The notes: generated by a model not told the origin, from the sequence alone. 16,426 nucleotides of DNA from DAOTYX01 sp034434635 (GCA_034434635.1 DAOTYX010000139.1:1-16426); one strand, 5' to 3'. Counted from the stretch's first letter, positions 7,561 to 16,396 are shown. Numbers and translations: made by a program.

Positions 7561-9288
7561 ATGAGCGCTGAAGGGAGAACGCGGGTAGACCTGCTGGACG
7601 TCTCTGGCCTGACCTACGAGGACCGACTGACGGTCAACTCCCTGCAAGGGCTGGTGAACCGGGACGGGCCCATCCTGTTCCTGGACTACGGTGTATACGA
7701 CGACCCTGGCTCGCGCCGCACCAACTCGGTCCAGATGACCGAGGAGAACTGGTTCGGCAAGTATCGCCCCTTCCTGCTTCGCAACGATCTGGACAACCTG
7801 GACTATTACCGGCAGACCTGCTCGCTGGAGGTCCAACGCCTGACCAGCCTGGAAGAGGCTATCGGCAAGTACGCCTCACGGCTGCAGGGCCTGGTGGTGT
7901 GGGACCCGGCGCTGGTCGAGTCGGTCAACCTGGCGCTCATGCTGAGCGGCCTGGAGAACCTGCTGGTCGTGCATCCCGACCGGGTGGCATGGGCGGAGGG
8001 GCTGGGCCTGCGCCTGGTGGAGGACCTGCGGGGCCGGTTCCACGACCGGGTGGCGTTGTACGGCTGGGCCTTCGAGCACCTGTTCGACCGCTGCAAGCCG
8101 GGGATGGTGGCCTGCGTCGAGCCCCAGTGGCGGCGCAGCGAGTTCTGCGACTACATTGTCCAGAACCGCCTCTTCACCTACAGTCTCTCTTCGTTCGAGA
8201 AAGGCGGGCTGAGGTCGCTGGGCCAGAAGTTGCTGCTCCTGCTGGCCGTCGGTCCGTTCGGCCTGCGCAACCTGTTGTTCGAGACGCGGTTGGACACTCT
8301 CGTCCGCCGGCTTGCCCTGGCCCTCCTGGGCTGGCGGTCGGCGGAAGTCCGCCTTTCCAACCGCATCCAGCGGGCGGTGCGCCCCCTGCCGTATCCCACG
8401 ATCTTCGGCTGGCACACGGACCGCGACGATGAGTTGGCCTTCATGATGCAGGTGTCGGCCAACGGCCTGCGGCTGGCACCGGCCTTCATGGCCAGCAACT
8501 ACTCCTTCCACAGCCAACTGCCGCGGAGGGTCCCGCTCCAGCAGCGCCACATCGAGCCGGCCAGCGTGCTGTTGGAGGACAAAGTCTACCTGACCTTCGT
8601 CCTTTCGGATGGCGACCAGTTGGTGCTGATGAATACCGCCGAGGTCGGCAACTGGCGGCGGCCCGAGCGGGGACAGGTGCCGTTCAACTGGGAGGTGCAG
8701 CCGCTGCTGGCCGAACTGGCCCCCGCCCTCCTCGGCTACTACTACCAGAACCTGACCGACAACGACCTGCTCGTCGCTGGCCCCTCCGGAGCGGGTTACG
8801 TCATTCCCCCGCTGGTGCCGGATCTGCGGGCCTACATGCGGGAGAGCGCCCGGCTGTGTCGCCAGGCCGACATCCGGGTGGTGACCTCCTACATCGGCGA
8901 TCCCCCCCGGCGCGTCCTGCGCGAGCACGGGCAGGCAGGGGAGCCCTTCATTGGCTTCCTGGCCGGCTATTTTCACCTGGGGCGCACGCCGATGTACCTG
9001 GAGAGGGAACGCCCCTTCGTGGCCTACGTCTGGCCGCACGCGGAGCAGATCGCCTACGACAGCGACCGGGTGCTGGCGGGCGTGCGGGCGCTGGTGGAAG
9101 CGCCAGGGCCGCTCCCGCGCTTTGTCGGCGTGCACCTGTTTGCCTACAATACCACCGTCAGCGACGTCCACGCCTTCGTCCAAACCCTGGATCGGGAGCG
9201 GGTGAAGGTGGTACGGGCGGATGAGTTCCTCATCGCCGCCGCGCAGCACCTGCGCAGCGGGCTACACAACGGGAGGCAACCTTCATGA
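7561..9288 (+). CDS. GxGYxYP-family protein (putative glycoside hydrolase)
   Basis: A 575-aa protein matching the GxGYxYP family, named for its motif and thought to contain glycoside hydrolases, though activity is not well established. The N-terminal domain shows LTYEDRLTVNSLQGLVNRDGP followed by FLDYG, the usual family opening. The C-terminal domain has VYLTFVLSDGDQ (SDGD 349-352), QPLLAELAPALLGYYY and GPSGAGYVIPP. The signature is GAGYVIP (410-416), with Ile in place of the second aromatic. No signal peptide or anchor is present, so it is predicted cytoplasmic. The start ATG 7561 has GAGG (7549-7552) 8 nt upstream, overlapping the stop of the pseudogene. The 3' end overlaps the next start by ATGA, so it is translationally coupled to a sugar symporter. 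That supports action on an imported glycoside. Family assignment is fairly sure; substrate is unknown. Confidence 0.8.
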   Translation: MSAEGRTRVDLLDVSGLTYEDRLTVNSLQGLVNRDGPILFLDYGVYDDPGSRRTNSVQMTEENWFGKYRPFLLRNDLDNLDYYRQTCSLEVQRLTSLEEAIGKYASRLQGLVVWDPALVESVNLALMLSGLENLLVVHPDRVAWAEGLGLRLVEDLRGRFHDRVALYGWAFEHLFDRCKPGMVACVEPQWRRSEFCDYIVQNRLFTYSLSSFEKGGLRSLGQKLLLLLAVGPFGLRNLLFETRLDTLVRRLALALLGWRSAEVRLSNRIQRAVRPLPYPTIFGWHTDRDDELAFMMQVSANGLRLAPAFMASNYSFHSQLPRRVPLQQRHIEPASVLLEDKVYLTFVLSDGDQLVLMNTAEVGNWRRPERGQVPFNWEVQPLLAELAPALLGYYYQNLTDNDLLVAGPSGAGYVIPPLVPDLRAYMRESARLCRQADIRVVTSYIGDPPRRVLREHGQAGEPFIGFLAGYFHLGRTPMYLERERPFVAYVWPHAEQIAYDSDRVLAGVRALVEAPGPLPRFVGVHLFAYNTTVSDVHAFVQTLDRERVKVVRADEFLIAAAQHLRSGLHNGRQPS

Positions 9289-10643
9289 ACCCCAAAGTCT
9301 CGACCCGCGTCAAGATTCTCTACGGCCTGGGCGACCTGGGCACGGCGATGCTGACCGCGACCACTCAGTTCTTCCTGATGTTCTTCTACACCGACGTGGC
9401 GCGGATCGAGCCGTCCCTGGTAGGAACCGCGCTCATGGTGGGGAAACTCACCTGGGACGCGGTCAACGATCCCCTGTTCGGCTATCTGTCCGACCGGACC
9501 CGCTCGCGCTGGGGGCGGCGGCGGCCCTACCTGCTCTTTGGCGCCATCCCCCTGGCTCTGGTGACCTGGGGTTTGTTCTCTATCCCCGCCGGTCTCACCG
9601 GCGTGACGGCCTTCCTGGTGGTGTTGTTCTCGTTCCTGCTGTTCGATACCCTCCACTCGCTGATCGCGGTGACCTATACCGCGATGACCCCCGAACTCTC
9701 TTACGACTATGACGAGCGCACCTCGATCACCACGGTGCGAGAAATCTTCACCGTGACCGGCTACATCCTGGGCGCCGCCACGACGACCGCTATCGCTGGC
9801 CTCTTCCAGAACGTGCTGGGATGGTCAGAGAACGCTGCCTACAGCGGCATGGGGGCGCTGTTCGGGTTGATCGCCGCCGCCGCGATCCTGACCACCGCCT
9901 TCGGCGTCAAGGAGCGCCCCCTTCATGAGATTCAGCCTTCCACCCTGCCACCGCTCCGCTCCTTCGTCGAGAGCCTGAAGAACAAGTCCTTCATGTGGCT
10001 GATGGGTTGCTTCGTCCTGACGAACTTCTCGTTCACGCTCCTGACCACGCTTCTGCCTTACTTCCTGACCTACCAGATGGACATGGCGGGGCAGATTCCC
10101 CTGGTGATGTTGGCCATGCTCCTGACCATCGGGCTATTCCTCTATCCGATGAAATGGCTCACCGACCGCATCGGCAAGGGGCCGGCTTACGCCGCGGGGC
10201 TGTTTCTGGCCAGCCTGGCCGTTTCGGCGACCTTCCTGCTGCCCTATGGTCCTAACCCACTGGTGTACGTCATCGCGGTGGTGGCCGGGATGGGCTTCTC
10301 GGCGCAGTGGGTCTGTCCGTGGAGCATGCTACCGGACGTGATCGAATACGACCAGGTAAGGACCGGCGAGCGGCGCGAGGGCATCTTCTACGGGATGTGG
10401 AACTTCATCACCAAGTTCACCAACGCGTTCGGGATCGCTGTCGCTGGCTGGGCGCTGGCGCTTTTCGGTTACGTGGCCAATGTCGCGCAGACCGAGCAGG
10501 CGCGGTTGGGCATCCGGCTCTTCTTCGGTCCTGTTCCGGCGCTGGTCATCCTGATCAGCCTGCCGTTGCTGGTCTGGTACCCGATCACACGCGCCAGCCA
10601 TGCCGAACTGCTCGAGAGGCTAAGGCTTCAAGCCAGGGAGTAG
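9285..10643 (+). CDS. GPH-family (MelB-type) sugar:cation symporter
   Basis: A 452-aa membrane transporter of the glycoside-pentoside-hexuronide:cation symporter family (MFS fold), importing a glycoside with Na+ or H+. It has about 12 hydrophobic segments. The family signature near the N-terminus is KLTWDAVNDPLFGYLSDRTR (Asp58, Asp62, Asp70) followed by SRWGRRRPYLLFG, which includes the acidic residues that bind the cation in MelB. The repeat half has MPGVIEYDQ-like MLPDVIEYDQVRTGERREG, also typical. The start ATG overlaps the upstream TGA in ATGA, with GGGAGG about 8 nt before. No terminator-like hairpin with a T-run was seen before the next promoter. Family is certain; substrate cannot be read from sequence but is probably that of the coupled GxGYxYP protein. 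Confidence 0.93.
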   Translation: MNPKVSTRVKILYGLGDLGTAMLTATTQFFLMFFYTDVARIEPSLVGTALMVGKLTWDAVNDPLFGYLSDRTRSRWGRRRPYLLFGAIPLALVTWGLFSIPAGLTGVTAFLVVLFSFLLFDTLHSLIAVTYTAMTPELSYDYDERTSITTVREIFTVTGYILGAATTTAIAGLFQNVLGWSENAAYSGMGALFGLIAAAAILTTAFGVKERPLHEIQPSTLPPLRSFVESLKNKSFMWLMGCFVLTNFSFTLLTTLLPYFLTYQMDMAGQIPLVMLAMLLTIGLFLYPMKWLTDRIGKGPAYAAGLFLASLAVSATFLLPYGPNPLVYVIAVVAGMGFSAQWVCPWSMLPDVIEYDQVRTGERREGIFYGMWNFITKFTNAFGIAVAGWALALFGYVANVAQTEQARLGIRLFFGPVPALVILISLPLLVWYPITRASHAELLERLRLQARE

Positions 10644-10648
10644 GTCGT

Positions 10649-10677
10649 TTGTCAAACTGCGCGAAGCCTGGTATAAT
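10649..10677 (+). promoter_or_regulatory. Near-consensus sigma-70 promoter
   Basis: TTGTCA (10649-10654, 5 of 6) and TATAAT (10672-10677, 6 of 6) are separated by exactly 17 bp. It lies just after the symporter gene and before the two-gene module at 10759-12790. Predicted transcription starts near 10684, giving a leader of about 75 nt. This is the best promoter match in the window. Confidence 0.85.
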
Positions 10678-10700
10678 CTTCACCGTACTTTCTGAACAGT

Positions 10701-10740
10701 CCTCGGCCCAGGTTGCACCGAGGCTGCTTCAACCCAGGCC
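10701..10740 (+). promoter_or_regulatory. Leader with two mutually exclusive hairpins
   Basis: CCTCGG (10701-10706) pairs with CCGAGG (10718-10723). Alternatively GGCCCAGGTTG (10705-10715) pairs with CAACCCAGGCC (10730-10740) at 9 of 11 positions. The first loop's GGTTG could also pair with the downstream CAACC as a pseudoknot. A GGAGA Shine-Dalgarno follows at 10746-10750. A switching leader is possible but short complementarities arise easily in GC-rich DNA. Confidence 0.3.
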
Positions 10741-10758
10741 GACCCGGAGACAACGGTC

Positions 10759-12333
10759 GTGATCCGGCGCAATACGCAAGAATCCAGTTACTGGGAGAAC
10801 TTCCGCGTCACAGACGAGGACCTCGAGCACCTGAGCAACGTGTTGGTCGAGGGAGAAGTCCCTCTATCGCTGGACGAGATGGCCCGCACGCTGGTGGCCT
10901 TCACCTGCCAGCGGGAGGAACAACGTATCGCCAACGAACTCTCCAAGGGCACCCTCTACCTCCCCAAGAACACCTATCAGGTCGGCGAGACGGTCATCTT
11001 CCCTCTGCTCGATTACGCCTCTGGCAGGGTCACAGCCATCCGCGATGGGCACAACCCCGAGCACGGCTCTTTCCGCGTCATCCAGGTGACTTTCCCGCGG
11101 GGCGCGCCGCGTGAGTTCGCGGCCGAGTTGGCCGAGCACCCGCTCAACCAACCCGCGCCACAATCCGAAGGGGAGCGACTGCTCACCCCCGATGAACTCT
11201 ACGAGCGGTATGGGACGTATGTCCGCGCCGCCCTGAACGCCCGCCTGGAAAGCAATCCCGCTTTCATCCGCCTGGCCAATCGCTGGTTCCTGCGCGACCT
11301 GCTGGTCGAGGTCAACCAGGGTCACCTCAACCTGGCCGAGGCGGCATTGGACATGGCTGGCGGCGGTCCTCTGCCCACCGAGGCGCTGATGGACCACCTC
11401 GACTTCTCTAAAGAGGTCAAACGGCCGCTGGGCATCTTCTCCCTGAACTATGCCCTCCACGAGGACCCCCGCTTCGACGAGGTGGGGCCGGCAGGACAGG
11501 TGTTGTGGTACCTGCGTCGGCTGGAGCCGCCGGAGGTGCTCGACCCGCCCGCCTGCCTGCATCCCCAGGTCGTGGAATACGACCACCGCCTCCTGGACGA
11601 GACGATGCTCAACCTGGAGCGGACGCTGGGCGACGAGTGGTCAGAGTTGGTGGCTGTGCCAGAGGTGAAAGAGCCGGTCACCCTGACCCTCACCTACCCG
11701 CACCGCCGCTCCGGGACGCTGCCGCTCTCCCCGGCCCTGGCTACCATCTTCCCCGCCGGCCGTACGCACCGCATCCGCTTCATGTTCCGCGACAAGGACA
11801 CCGGCGAAGAGATGGAAGGCTGGGTCGTACGGGAAAGGCGCTTCATCTACGGCCTGCGCGCCTGGTACGAACGATACGAGATGCCGGTGGGCGCCTATAT
11901 CGAAGTCTCCCACGCCACCGAACCCGGAGTGGTGCTCATCCGCCGGCGGGCCATCCGCTCCCGCCGCGAGTGGGTGCGCGTGGCCACAGTGGCCAACGGC
12001 CGGCTGACTTTCGAGATGAGCCGCTTCCCCCTCTCCTGCGAGGCGGACGAACTGCAGCTCATCGCCGTGGCCGACCTGAACACGCTGGACGAGGTCGCCC
12101 GGCGCGTCAGCACCAGCCGCCTCTCCCTGCACGACGTGGTGGCGGAGATTCTGCCCGAACTGGCCAAACTGAGCCCGCAAGGTATGGTCCATGCCGCCAC
12201 CCTCTACAGCGCGGTCAACATGGTGCTGCGCGTCCCGCCAGGGCCACTCCTGGCCGCTCTGGTGAGCGACGAGCGATACGTCTCCATGGGCAATAACTAC
12301 TGGGCCTCCCGCAGCCGGGGCTCGGGCTTCTAG
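10759..12333 (+). CDS. Conserved protein of unknown function with HTH-like domains
   Basis: A 524-aa protein whose function I do not recognise. Residues about 18-60 are helical (EDLEHLSNVLVEGEVPLSLD onwards) and look like a winged-helix half. Residues 64-115 are beta-rich (GTLYLPKNTYQVGETVIFP and GRVTAIRDGHNPEHGSF), like a small barrel. Residues 165-255 read LNLAEAALDMAGGGPLPTEA, FSLNYALHEDPRFDEVGPAG (from 227) and QVLWYLRRLEP, a pattern like HARE-HTH winged helices. Residues 300-450 are mostly strands. There are no transmembrane segments, signal peptide or catalytic motif. The GTG start has GGAGA 8 nt upstream and a strong promoter at 10649-10677. It is followed 7 nt later by another HTH-like gene. 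I recall similar hypothetical proteins in Anaerolineae. A nucleic-acid role is an inference. Confidence 0.8.
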   Translation: MIRRNTQESSYWENFRVTDEDLEHLSNVLVEGEVPLSLDEMARTLVAFTCQREEQRIANELSKGTLYLPKNTYQVGETVIFPLLDYASGRVTAIRDGHNPEHGSFRVIQVTFPRGAPREFAAELAEHPLNQPAPQSEGERLLTPDELYERYGTYVRAALNARLESNPAFIRLANRWFLRDLLVEVNQGHLNLAEAALDMAGGGPLPTEALMDHLDFSKEVKRPLGIFSLNYALHEDPRFDEVGPAGQVLWYLRRLEPPEVLDPPACLHPQVVEYDHRLLDETMLNLERTLGDEWSELVAVPEVKEPVTLTLTYPHRRSGTLPLSPALATIFPAGRTHRIRFMFRDKDTGEEMEGWVVRERRFIYGLRAWYERYEMPVGAYIEVSHATEPGVVLIRRRAIRSRREWVRVATVANGRLTFEMSRFPLSCEADELQLIAVADLNTLDEVARRVSTSRLSLHDVVAEILPELAKLSPQGMVHAATLYSAVNMVLRVPPGPLLAALVSDERYVSMGNNYWASRSRGSGF

Positions 12334-12340
12334 GTGAAGG

Positions 12341-12790
12341 ATGAGCGAGACGAAGGTCTCTCTGGCACACCTGCGACTGGTCAAGCCGACCCTCGACACG
12401 CCGTTTCACATCCGCTATGACTGGTGGGAACAATCGGGGCAGGACCTGCGCATCGAACTGCGCGCCCATCTGTGCCCCGACCATCAGGCTGTGTACCGCG
12501 ATCATTTCGATACCGAGGTGATTGACTGGGTGGACGAGCGGACAGGAGAGGTGACGCGGGTGGACGGCCTGCAGCACATCATCCGCGAGCACTGCAGCCA
12601 ACAGCCTGGCTATCTGGGAGAGAACGTCTCGCTGGTGGACGCGGTCTTCCGCGTCTTCCTGGCCAACGGCAACCAACCGCTGACCTGCTACGAACTGGCC
12701 AACCTCACGGGCCGGCCAGCGGAGAAGATCCTGCGTACCCTTTCCGGCGAGCGCGTCTATAAGGGGCTGCGCCCGGCAGCCCAGCGCTGA
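12341..12790 (+). CDS. Small conserved protein of unknown function, C-terminal HTH-like
   Basis: A 149-aa protein that I recognise only as a conserved hypothetical. The N-terminal half has TPFHIRYDWWEQ, HLCPDHQAVY and EVIDWVDERTGEVTRVDGLQ, rich in Trp, Asp and His. The C-terminal half, SLVDAVFRVFLANGNQPLTC followed by YELANLTGRPAEKILRTLSG and RVYKGLRP, has the spacing of a winged helix-turn-helix. CPDH and a later Cys are too few for a convincing zinc site. The start is ATG 12341, with AGGTGAAGG overlapping the stop of the preceding gene, so the pair is probably co-translated. I recall the same gene type in other Chloroflexota. The two proteins may form a complex; that is inference. Confidence 0.8.
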   Translation: MSETKVSLAHLRLVKPTLDTPFHIRYDWWEQSGQDLRIELRAHLCPDHQAVYRDHFDTEVIDWVDERTGEVTRVDGLQHIIREHCSQQPGYLGENVSLVDAVFRVFLANGNQPLTCYELANLTGRPAEKILRTLSGERVYKGLRPAAQR

Positions 12791-12793
12791 CGC

Positions 12794-12852
12794 GCGCTCA
12801 ATGAGCGCCCCCCGCGGGAAAACCCGTAGCCGACGCATCCCCATGCGTCGGC
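12794..12852. terminator. Hairpins between convergent genes, probable bidirectional terminator region
   Basis: The 129-bp gap between the two convergent stops holds GCGCTC/GAGCGC (12794-12808), CGGG-AAAA-CCCG (12815-12826), and a perfect 10-bp stem with CCCC loop. In that last stem GCCGACGCAT (12829-12838) pairs with ATGCGTCGGC (12843-12852). On the minus strand a TTTT run (12819-12822) follows the big stem after 6 nt; on the plus strand there is no T-run. Termination is likely from position, but the sequence is not a classical intrinsic terminator. Confidence 0.5.
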
Positions 12853-12919
12853 GGACGGCACCCAGACGCCGCCACCACACCCGACAGGAGTCGCCCGCAG
12901 TCTCAACCACCCCGCCGCC

Positions 12920-15900
12920 CTAGCGCAGCGCCTCCAGCAGCCGCTCCACCTGGTAGCCAGAGGCCTCCCCGGCGCGTAACAGCGCCCGCAGCAGGTCATA
13001 CCCGGCGAGGATCTCCTTCTCTACCTCCGCCGCCGGACGATCCGGATCGGCGGTAGCCGTGACCGCGGTCAACAACAGCAGCCAGCCTCCCAGCCGCTCG
13101 AAAGCCTCTTTGTTGAACCACAGGACACCCCGGTACCGGTTGACCCCCAGGAAGCGCCGTACCTCCTCATCCTGCAACCAGGATTCGACCAACGAGGCCA
13201 GGCGGTTCAGCGGCACAGGATGGGTCAGGCTTTCCTGGTGACTCACCAGCAGGCGCAGCGTCGCCAACCCCTGCCAGGCAGCCCCTTCGTCCCAGCCCAG
13301 TTCGATCAGCCCTTCCGCCAGAGACTGACCCAGCCGCCACTCGTCGAGCCAGGCGCGGGAGAGGGCAGCAGGATCGCCCGCGTCCACCACGCGCCCCAGG
13401 TCGTGGGTGAACAGCCAGCCCAGCAGCACCGGCCAGGTCTCCGGGTCGTCGAGGTGGGCGCGGATGAGCCGGGCGGCCTGACGGAGTTTGCGCGAGCGCG
13501 ACGGGGCCAGGCGGCTCTCCAGGACCGGCAACGCCAGCGCCGCCGCCACCTCCTGACGAGCCTGGCGGGCCAGCGGGACTATGTCCCCGTCGCTGCTGGT
13601 CAGCCGCTGCACCTGACCGAACAGGTCAGCCGCCCCCGCCTCCATCTCGTCCAGCAGGCGCTCATCAGGGGACTGGTCGGGCTGGCTGACGCGGGCCGCC
13701 AGCAGGCGACGCAACCCCTCCGCGCCGACCAGCGGGCGGAACGAGCGGTGCAGCGGTTCGAGGAAGAGCGCACGCATGGCCTCCTCAATGCTGGGCACGC
13801 CGCGCCCGTTCAGGTAGGCCGCCAGGCGGGCGTAAGGCTGTCCCACGCTGTCCTGCACCTGACGGAAGTCGAGGAAGACGTGACAGCGGTAGGCCCCCAG
13901 TTCGACGTACAGGCCGTGCTGCCACAGATCACGGTTACTGCGGATGTACTCCAGCCCGCTGAGCAGGTCGCGGAAGATGGTGAAGGTGTTGGGGTCATCC
14001 TGCAGATCCAACCCCTGGGCGAGGCTCTGCTGTACCAGCGTGCCGCTTCCGCTCCCCACGCCAGCGCGGTAGGCCACAGAGGTGCGCACCCAGCCGCGCG
14101 CCTCGGCGTACCGGTTGTGGTAGACCACCAGCGCGCGCTCCTCGCCCACACGGTTGGAGTAGGCGAAGACATCCTCGTTGACGTGTCCCTCAGGGGTGAC
14201 CAGGTCATAGAGCAGGAAGTGCTCCACCTCGGCGAACAGGTAGCGACGGCGCAACAACGGGAAGATCTCCCGCTCATGCCGCTCAATCAGATAGCCGTCG
14301 GGCTGTTCGTCCCAGTAGGCGCGGCGGTACTCCATGCCGTACTTCTCGGCGAAGCCCTCGATCTGGCCGTGGCCGAACATCGGCAGGCCGGGCATCGTCG
14401 CCATCATCGTGCAGATGCCGAAGTACTTGTCCCCCTTGCCGAACTGGTCCACGGCGGTGCGCTCGTCGGGGTTGTTCATGAAGTTGACAAACCGCTTGAG
14501 GATGCGCGGGTCGAACTCCAGGGTGTTCTTGATGACCAGGCGGTAGTTGGCGTTCTGCTCATCGCGCAGCATGTTCATGAAAGCGCTGTTGTAGACGCGG
14601 TGCATCCCCAACGTGCGCACGAAGTACCCCTCCATCAGCCAGAAGGCCTCGGCCAGCAGCAGCGTGTCGGGCGCCTCCTGGGCGACACGGTCCACCACCT
14701 CCCGCCAGAACTCCTGGGGCATCACCGCGTCGAACTGCTCACGGGTCATGCCGTGCTCGGCGCGGGAGGGGATCGCCCCGCCGCTGCCTGGTTCGGGGAA
14801 CCACAGCCGCTGGTAGTGCTTCTTCGTCAGCGTCATCGCCGCGTCGAAGCGGATGATGGGGAACTGGCGGGCCACGTGCAGGATGGTCTGAATGACCGCC
14901 TCGCGCACCTCCGGCCGGCGGTAGTCGAGTTGGGCGGTGTCATTCCAGGGCATGCTGGTGCCGTCGTTGCCGTGGTAGATGTAGCGGGCCTGGCCGGTCC
15001 AGCGGTCCACCCGCTTGAAGACCACCGCCGCGTCGGAGCGGGTGTAGTAGTGATCCTCCAGGTAGATGCCCACCCGCTCGTCCCACGACAGGTCGGGGCC
15101 GTTGAAGGAGTAGGTGGGAAAGGGGCTTTCGTCCAGAGAGATGAACCAGTCGGGGTGCTCGATCACCCAGCGGGAGTCAATGCCCATGTGGTTGGGCACC
15201 ATGTCGCTGGCCAGGCGGATGCCACGCTGAGCCGCGCGGTGACGCAGCGCGGCGTAGGCCTCCTCGCCGCCCAGGTCGGCGGCGATCTGGTAGTCGAACA
15301 GCGAGTAGGCGGAGGCGACCGCTTCGGGGTTGCCGCACAGTTGCTTGATGCGCTGCGAGGCGCGGCTGCGTTCCCACAGGCCGATCAGCCACAGGCCGGT
15401 GAAGCCCCACTGCGCCAGGCGGTCCAGTTCCTCATCCGGCACCTGGTCGAGGCGAGTGATGGGACGCCCGTAGCGGCGGGACAACTGATCGAGCCACACG
15501 TAGGTGTTCTTCGCCATCAACACCAGCTGCGGCATCCAGTCCCGGTCGGGGCTGAACCGCTCCGCCTCCAGAGCGAGCCCGGTGAAGTCGTAGACCCGCG
15601 CCGGGCCCGGGCCGGTGAAAGCGAATCGCTCCTCCTCCGCCAGCAGGTCCAGGCCGCCGAGCAGCCGGTAGAGGTAGCGGCCCAGCAGGTAGCCCCAGCG
15701 CTGGCGGATGTACTCCAGTTGTCCCTGCAGGGAGTGGGGCACGGCGACGGCCGGGCTGCGCAGCATATCCACCAGGCTCTGGTTATCCGGGCCGAAGCCG
15801 GGCTGGGTGGCGAAGAAGGCGCGCAGGCCAGCGATCAGCGCCGGATAGGCGGTCTCCCGGCCCAATGCGGTGTCGTCGAACAGTTCCTGGAACGGCGCGA

Positions 15901-16396
15901 AGGCCGGGTTGGCGTTCGCCAGCCACAGGAGGAGCAGTTCCTCCAGCGCCTGCTGCCGATGAGAGATGCCGTCGGTCTCGCCGGACAGGTAATCGTCCGG
16001 GGAGAGGAGGCCACGATAGACCGGAACGGGCGGGAACTCGTCCACGAAGCGGCGCAGCACACCATCTATTGCGTCCCGTCCCAGCCGCTCGTCCAGCCAT
16101 TCCAGCGCCTGCGCCAGCGCCTGGGGGTTGCGCTGCTGGCGGTAGAGGGCCGCCACCCAGTGCAGCAGTTCGTCAATCAGCCCCATGGCGTTGATCTGCC
16201 CGGCGCGCACAGCCCGCTCTGGGAAACGCAGCAGGTCGCGTCGCTCGTTCATGCGCTGGGCGAAGGTGCGCACGGCGTGGAAGTTGGCGAAGATGACGTT
16301 GCCGCTCAGCGAGAACAGCGCTTCGTCGAAGCGGTAGCGGTCCCGCGCCTGACGGGAGATGTGAAACTCCATGCTCACGGCTATCTTGGCTCGCAT
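12920..16396 (-). CDS. Large alpha-amylase-family (GH13-type) protein
   Basis: A 1158-aa protein, far longer than ordinary alpha-amylases (450-700). Residues 1-300 form a helical domain of no family I know, starting MRAKIAVSMEFHISRQARDR. Residues about 310-720 are a GH13 barrel. Motif I is DMVPNH (398-403) and motif II is IIRFDAAM with nucleophile Asp518 and Arg516. Motif III is LLLAEAFW with acid/base Glu583. Motif IV is FMNNPDER with Asp644. The expected Asn-His-Asp is Asn-Pro-Asp (642-644). The remaining 400 or so residues are helical and unassigned. There is no signal peptide, so it should act in the cytoplasm, perhaps on storage alpha-glucan. The start ATG at 16394-16396 has AGGAG 5 nt upstream; a second ATG eight codons in is less likely. 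The catalytic triad suggests activity, but hydrolase versus transferase cannot be told. Confidence 0.88.
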   Translation of the reverse strand: MRAKIAVSMEFHISRQARDRYRFDEALFSLSGNVIFANFHAVRTFAQRMNERRDLLRFPERAVRAGQINAMGLIDELLHWVAALYRQQRNPQALAQALEWLDERLGRDAIDGVLRRFVDEFPPVPVYRGLLSPDDYLSGETDGISHRQQALEELLLLWLANANPAFAPFQELFDDTALGRETAYPALIAGLRAFFATQPGFGPDNQSLVDMLRSPAVAVPHSLQGQLEYIRQRWGYLLGRYLYRLLGGLDLLAEEERFAFTGPGPARVYDFTGLALEAERFSPDRDWMPQLVLMAKNTYVWLDQLSRRYGRPITRLDQVPDEELDRLAQWGFTGLWLIGLWERSRASQRIKQLCGNPEAVASAYSLFDYQIAADLGGEEAYAALRHRAAQRGIRLASDMVPNHMGIDSRWVIEHPDWFISLDESPFPTYSFNGPDLSWDERVGIYLEDHYYTRSDAAVVFKRVDRWTGQARYIYHGNDGTSMPWNDTAQLDYRRPEVREAVIQTILHVARQFPIIRFDAAMTLTKKHYQRLWFPEPGSGGAIPSRAEHGMTREQFDAVMPQEFWREVVDRVAQEAPDTLLLAEAFWLMEGYFVRTLGMHRVYNSAFMNMLRDEQNANYRLVIKNTLEFDPRILKRFVNFMNNPDERTAVDQFGKGDKYFGICTMMATMPGLPMFGHGQIEGFAEKYGMEYRRAYWDEQPDGYLIERHEREIFPLLRRRYLFAEVEHFLLYDLVTPEGHVNEDVFAYSNRVGEERALVVYHNRYAEARGWVRTSVAYRAGVGSGSGTLVQQSLAQGLDLQDDPNTFTIFRDLLSGLEYIRSNRDLWQHGLYVELGAYRCHVFLDFRQVQDSVGQPYARLAAYLNGRGVPSIEEAMRALFLEPLHRSFRPLVGAEGLRRLLAARVSQPDQSPDERLLDEMEAGAADLFGQVQRLTSSDGDIVPLARQARQEVAAALALPVLESRLAPSRSRKLRQAARLIRAHLDDPETWPVLLGWLFTHDLGRVVDAGDPAALSRAWLDEWRLGQSLAEGLIELGWDEGAAWQGLATLRLLVSHQESLTHPVPLNRLASLVESWLQDEEVRRFLGVNRYRGVLWFNKEAFERLGGWLLLLTAVTATADPDRPAAEVEKEILAGYDLLRALLRAGEASGYQVERLLEALR

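Noticed and set aside
7876..9249. 457-codon minus-strand frame opposite the GxGYxYP gene
   Set aside because: Antisense shadow; the plus-strand protein has family motifs, a ribosome site and a coupled downstream gene.
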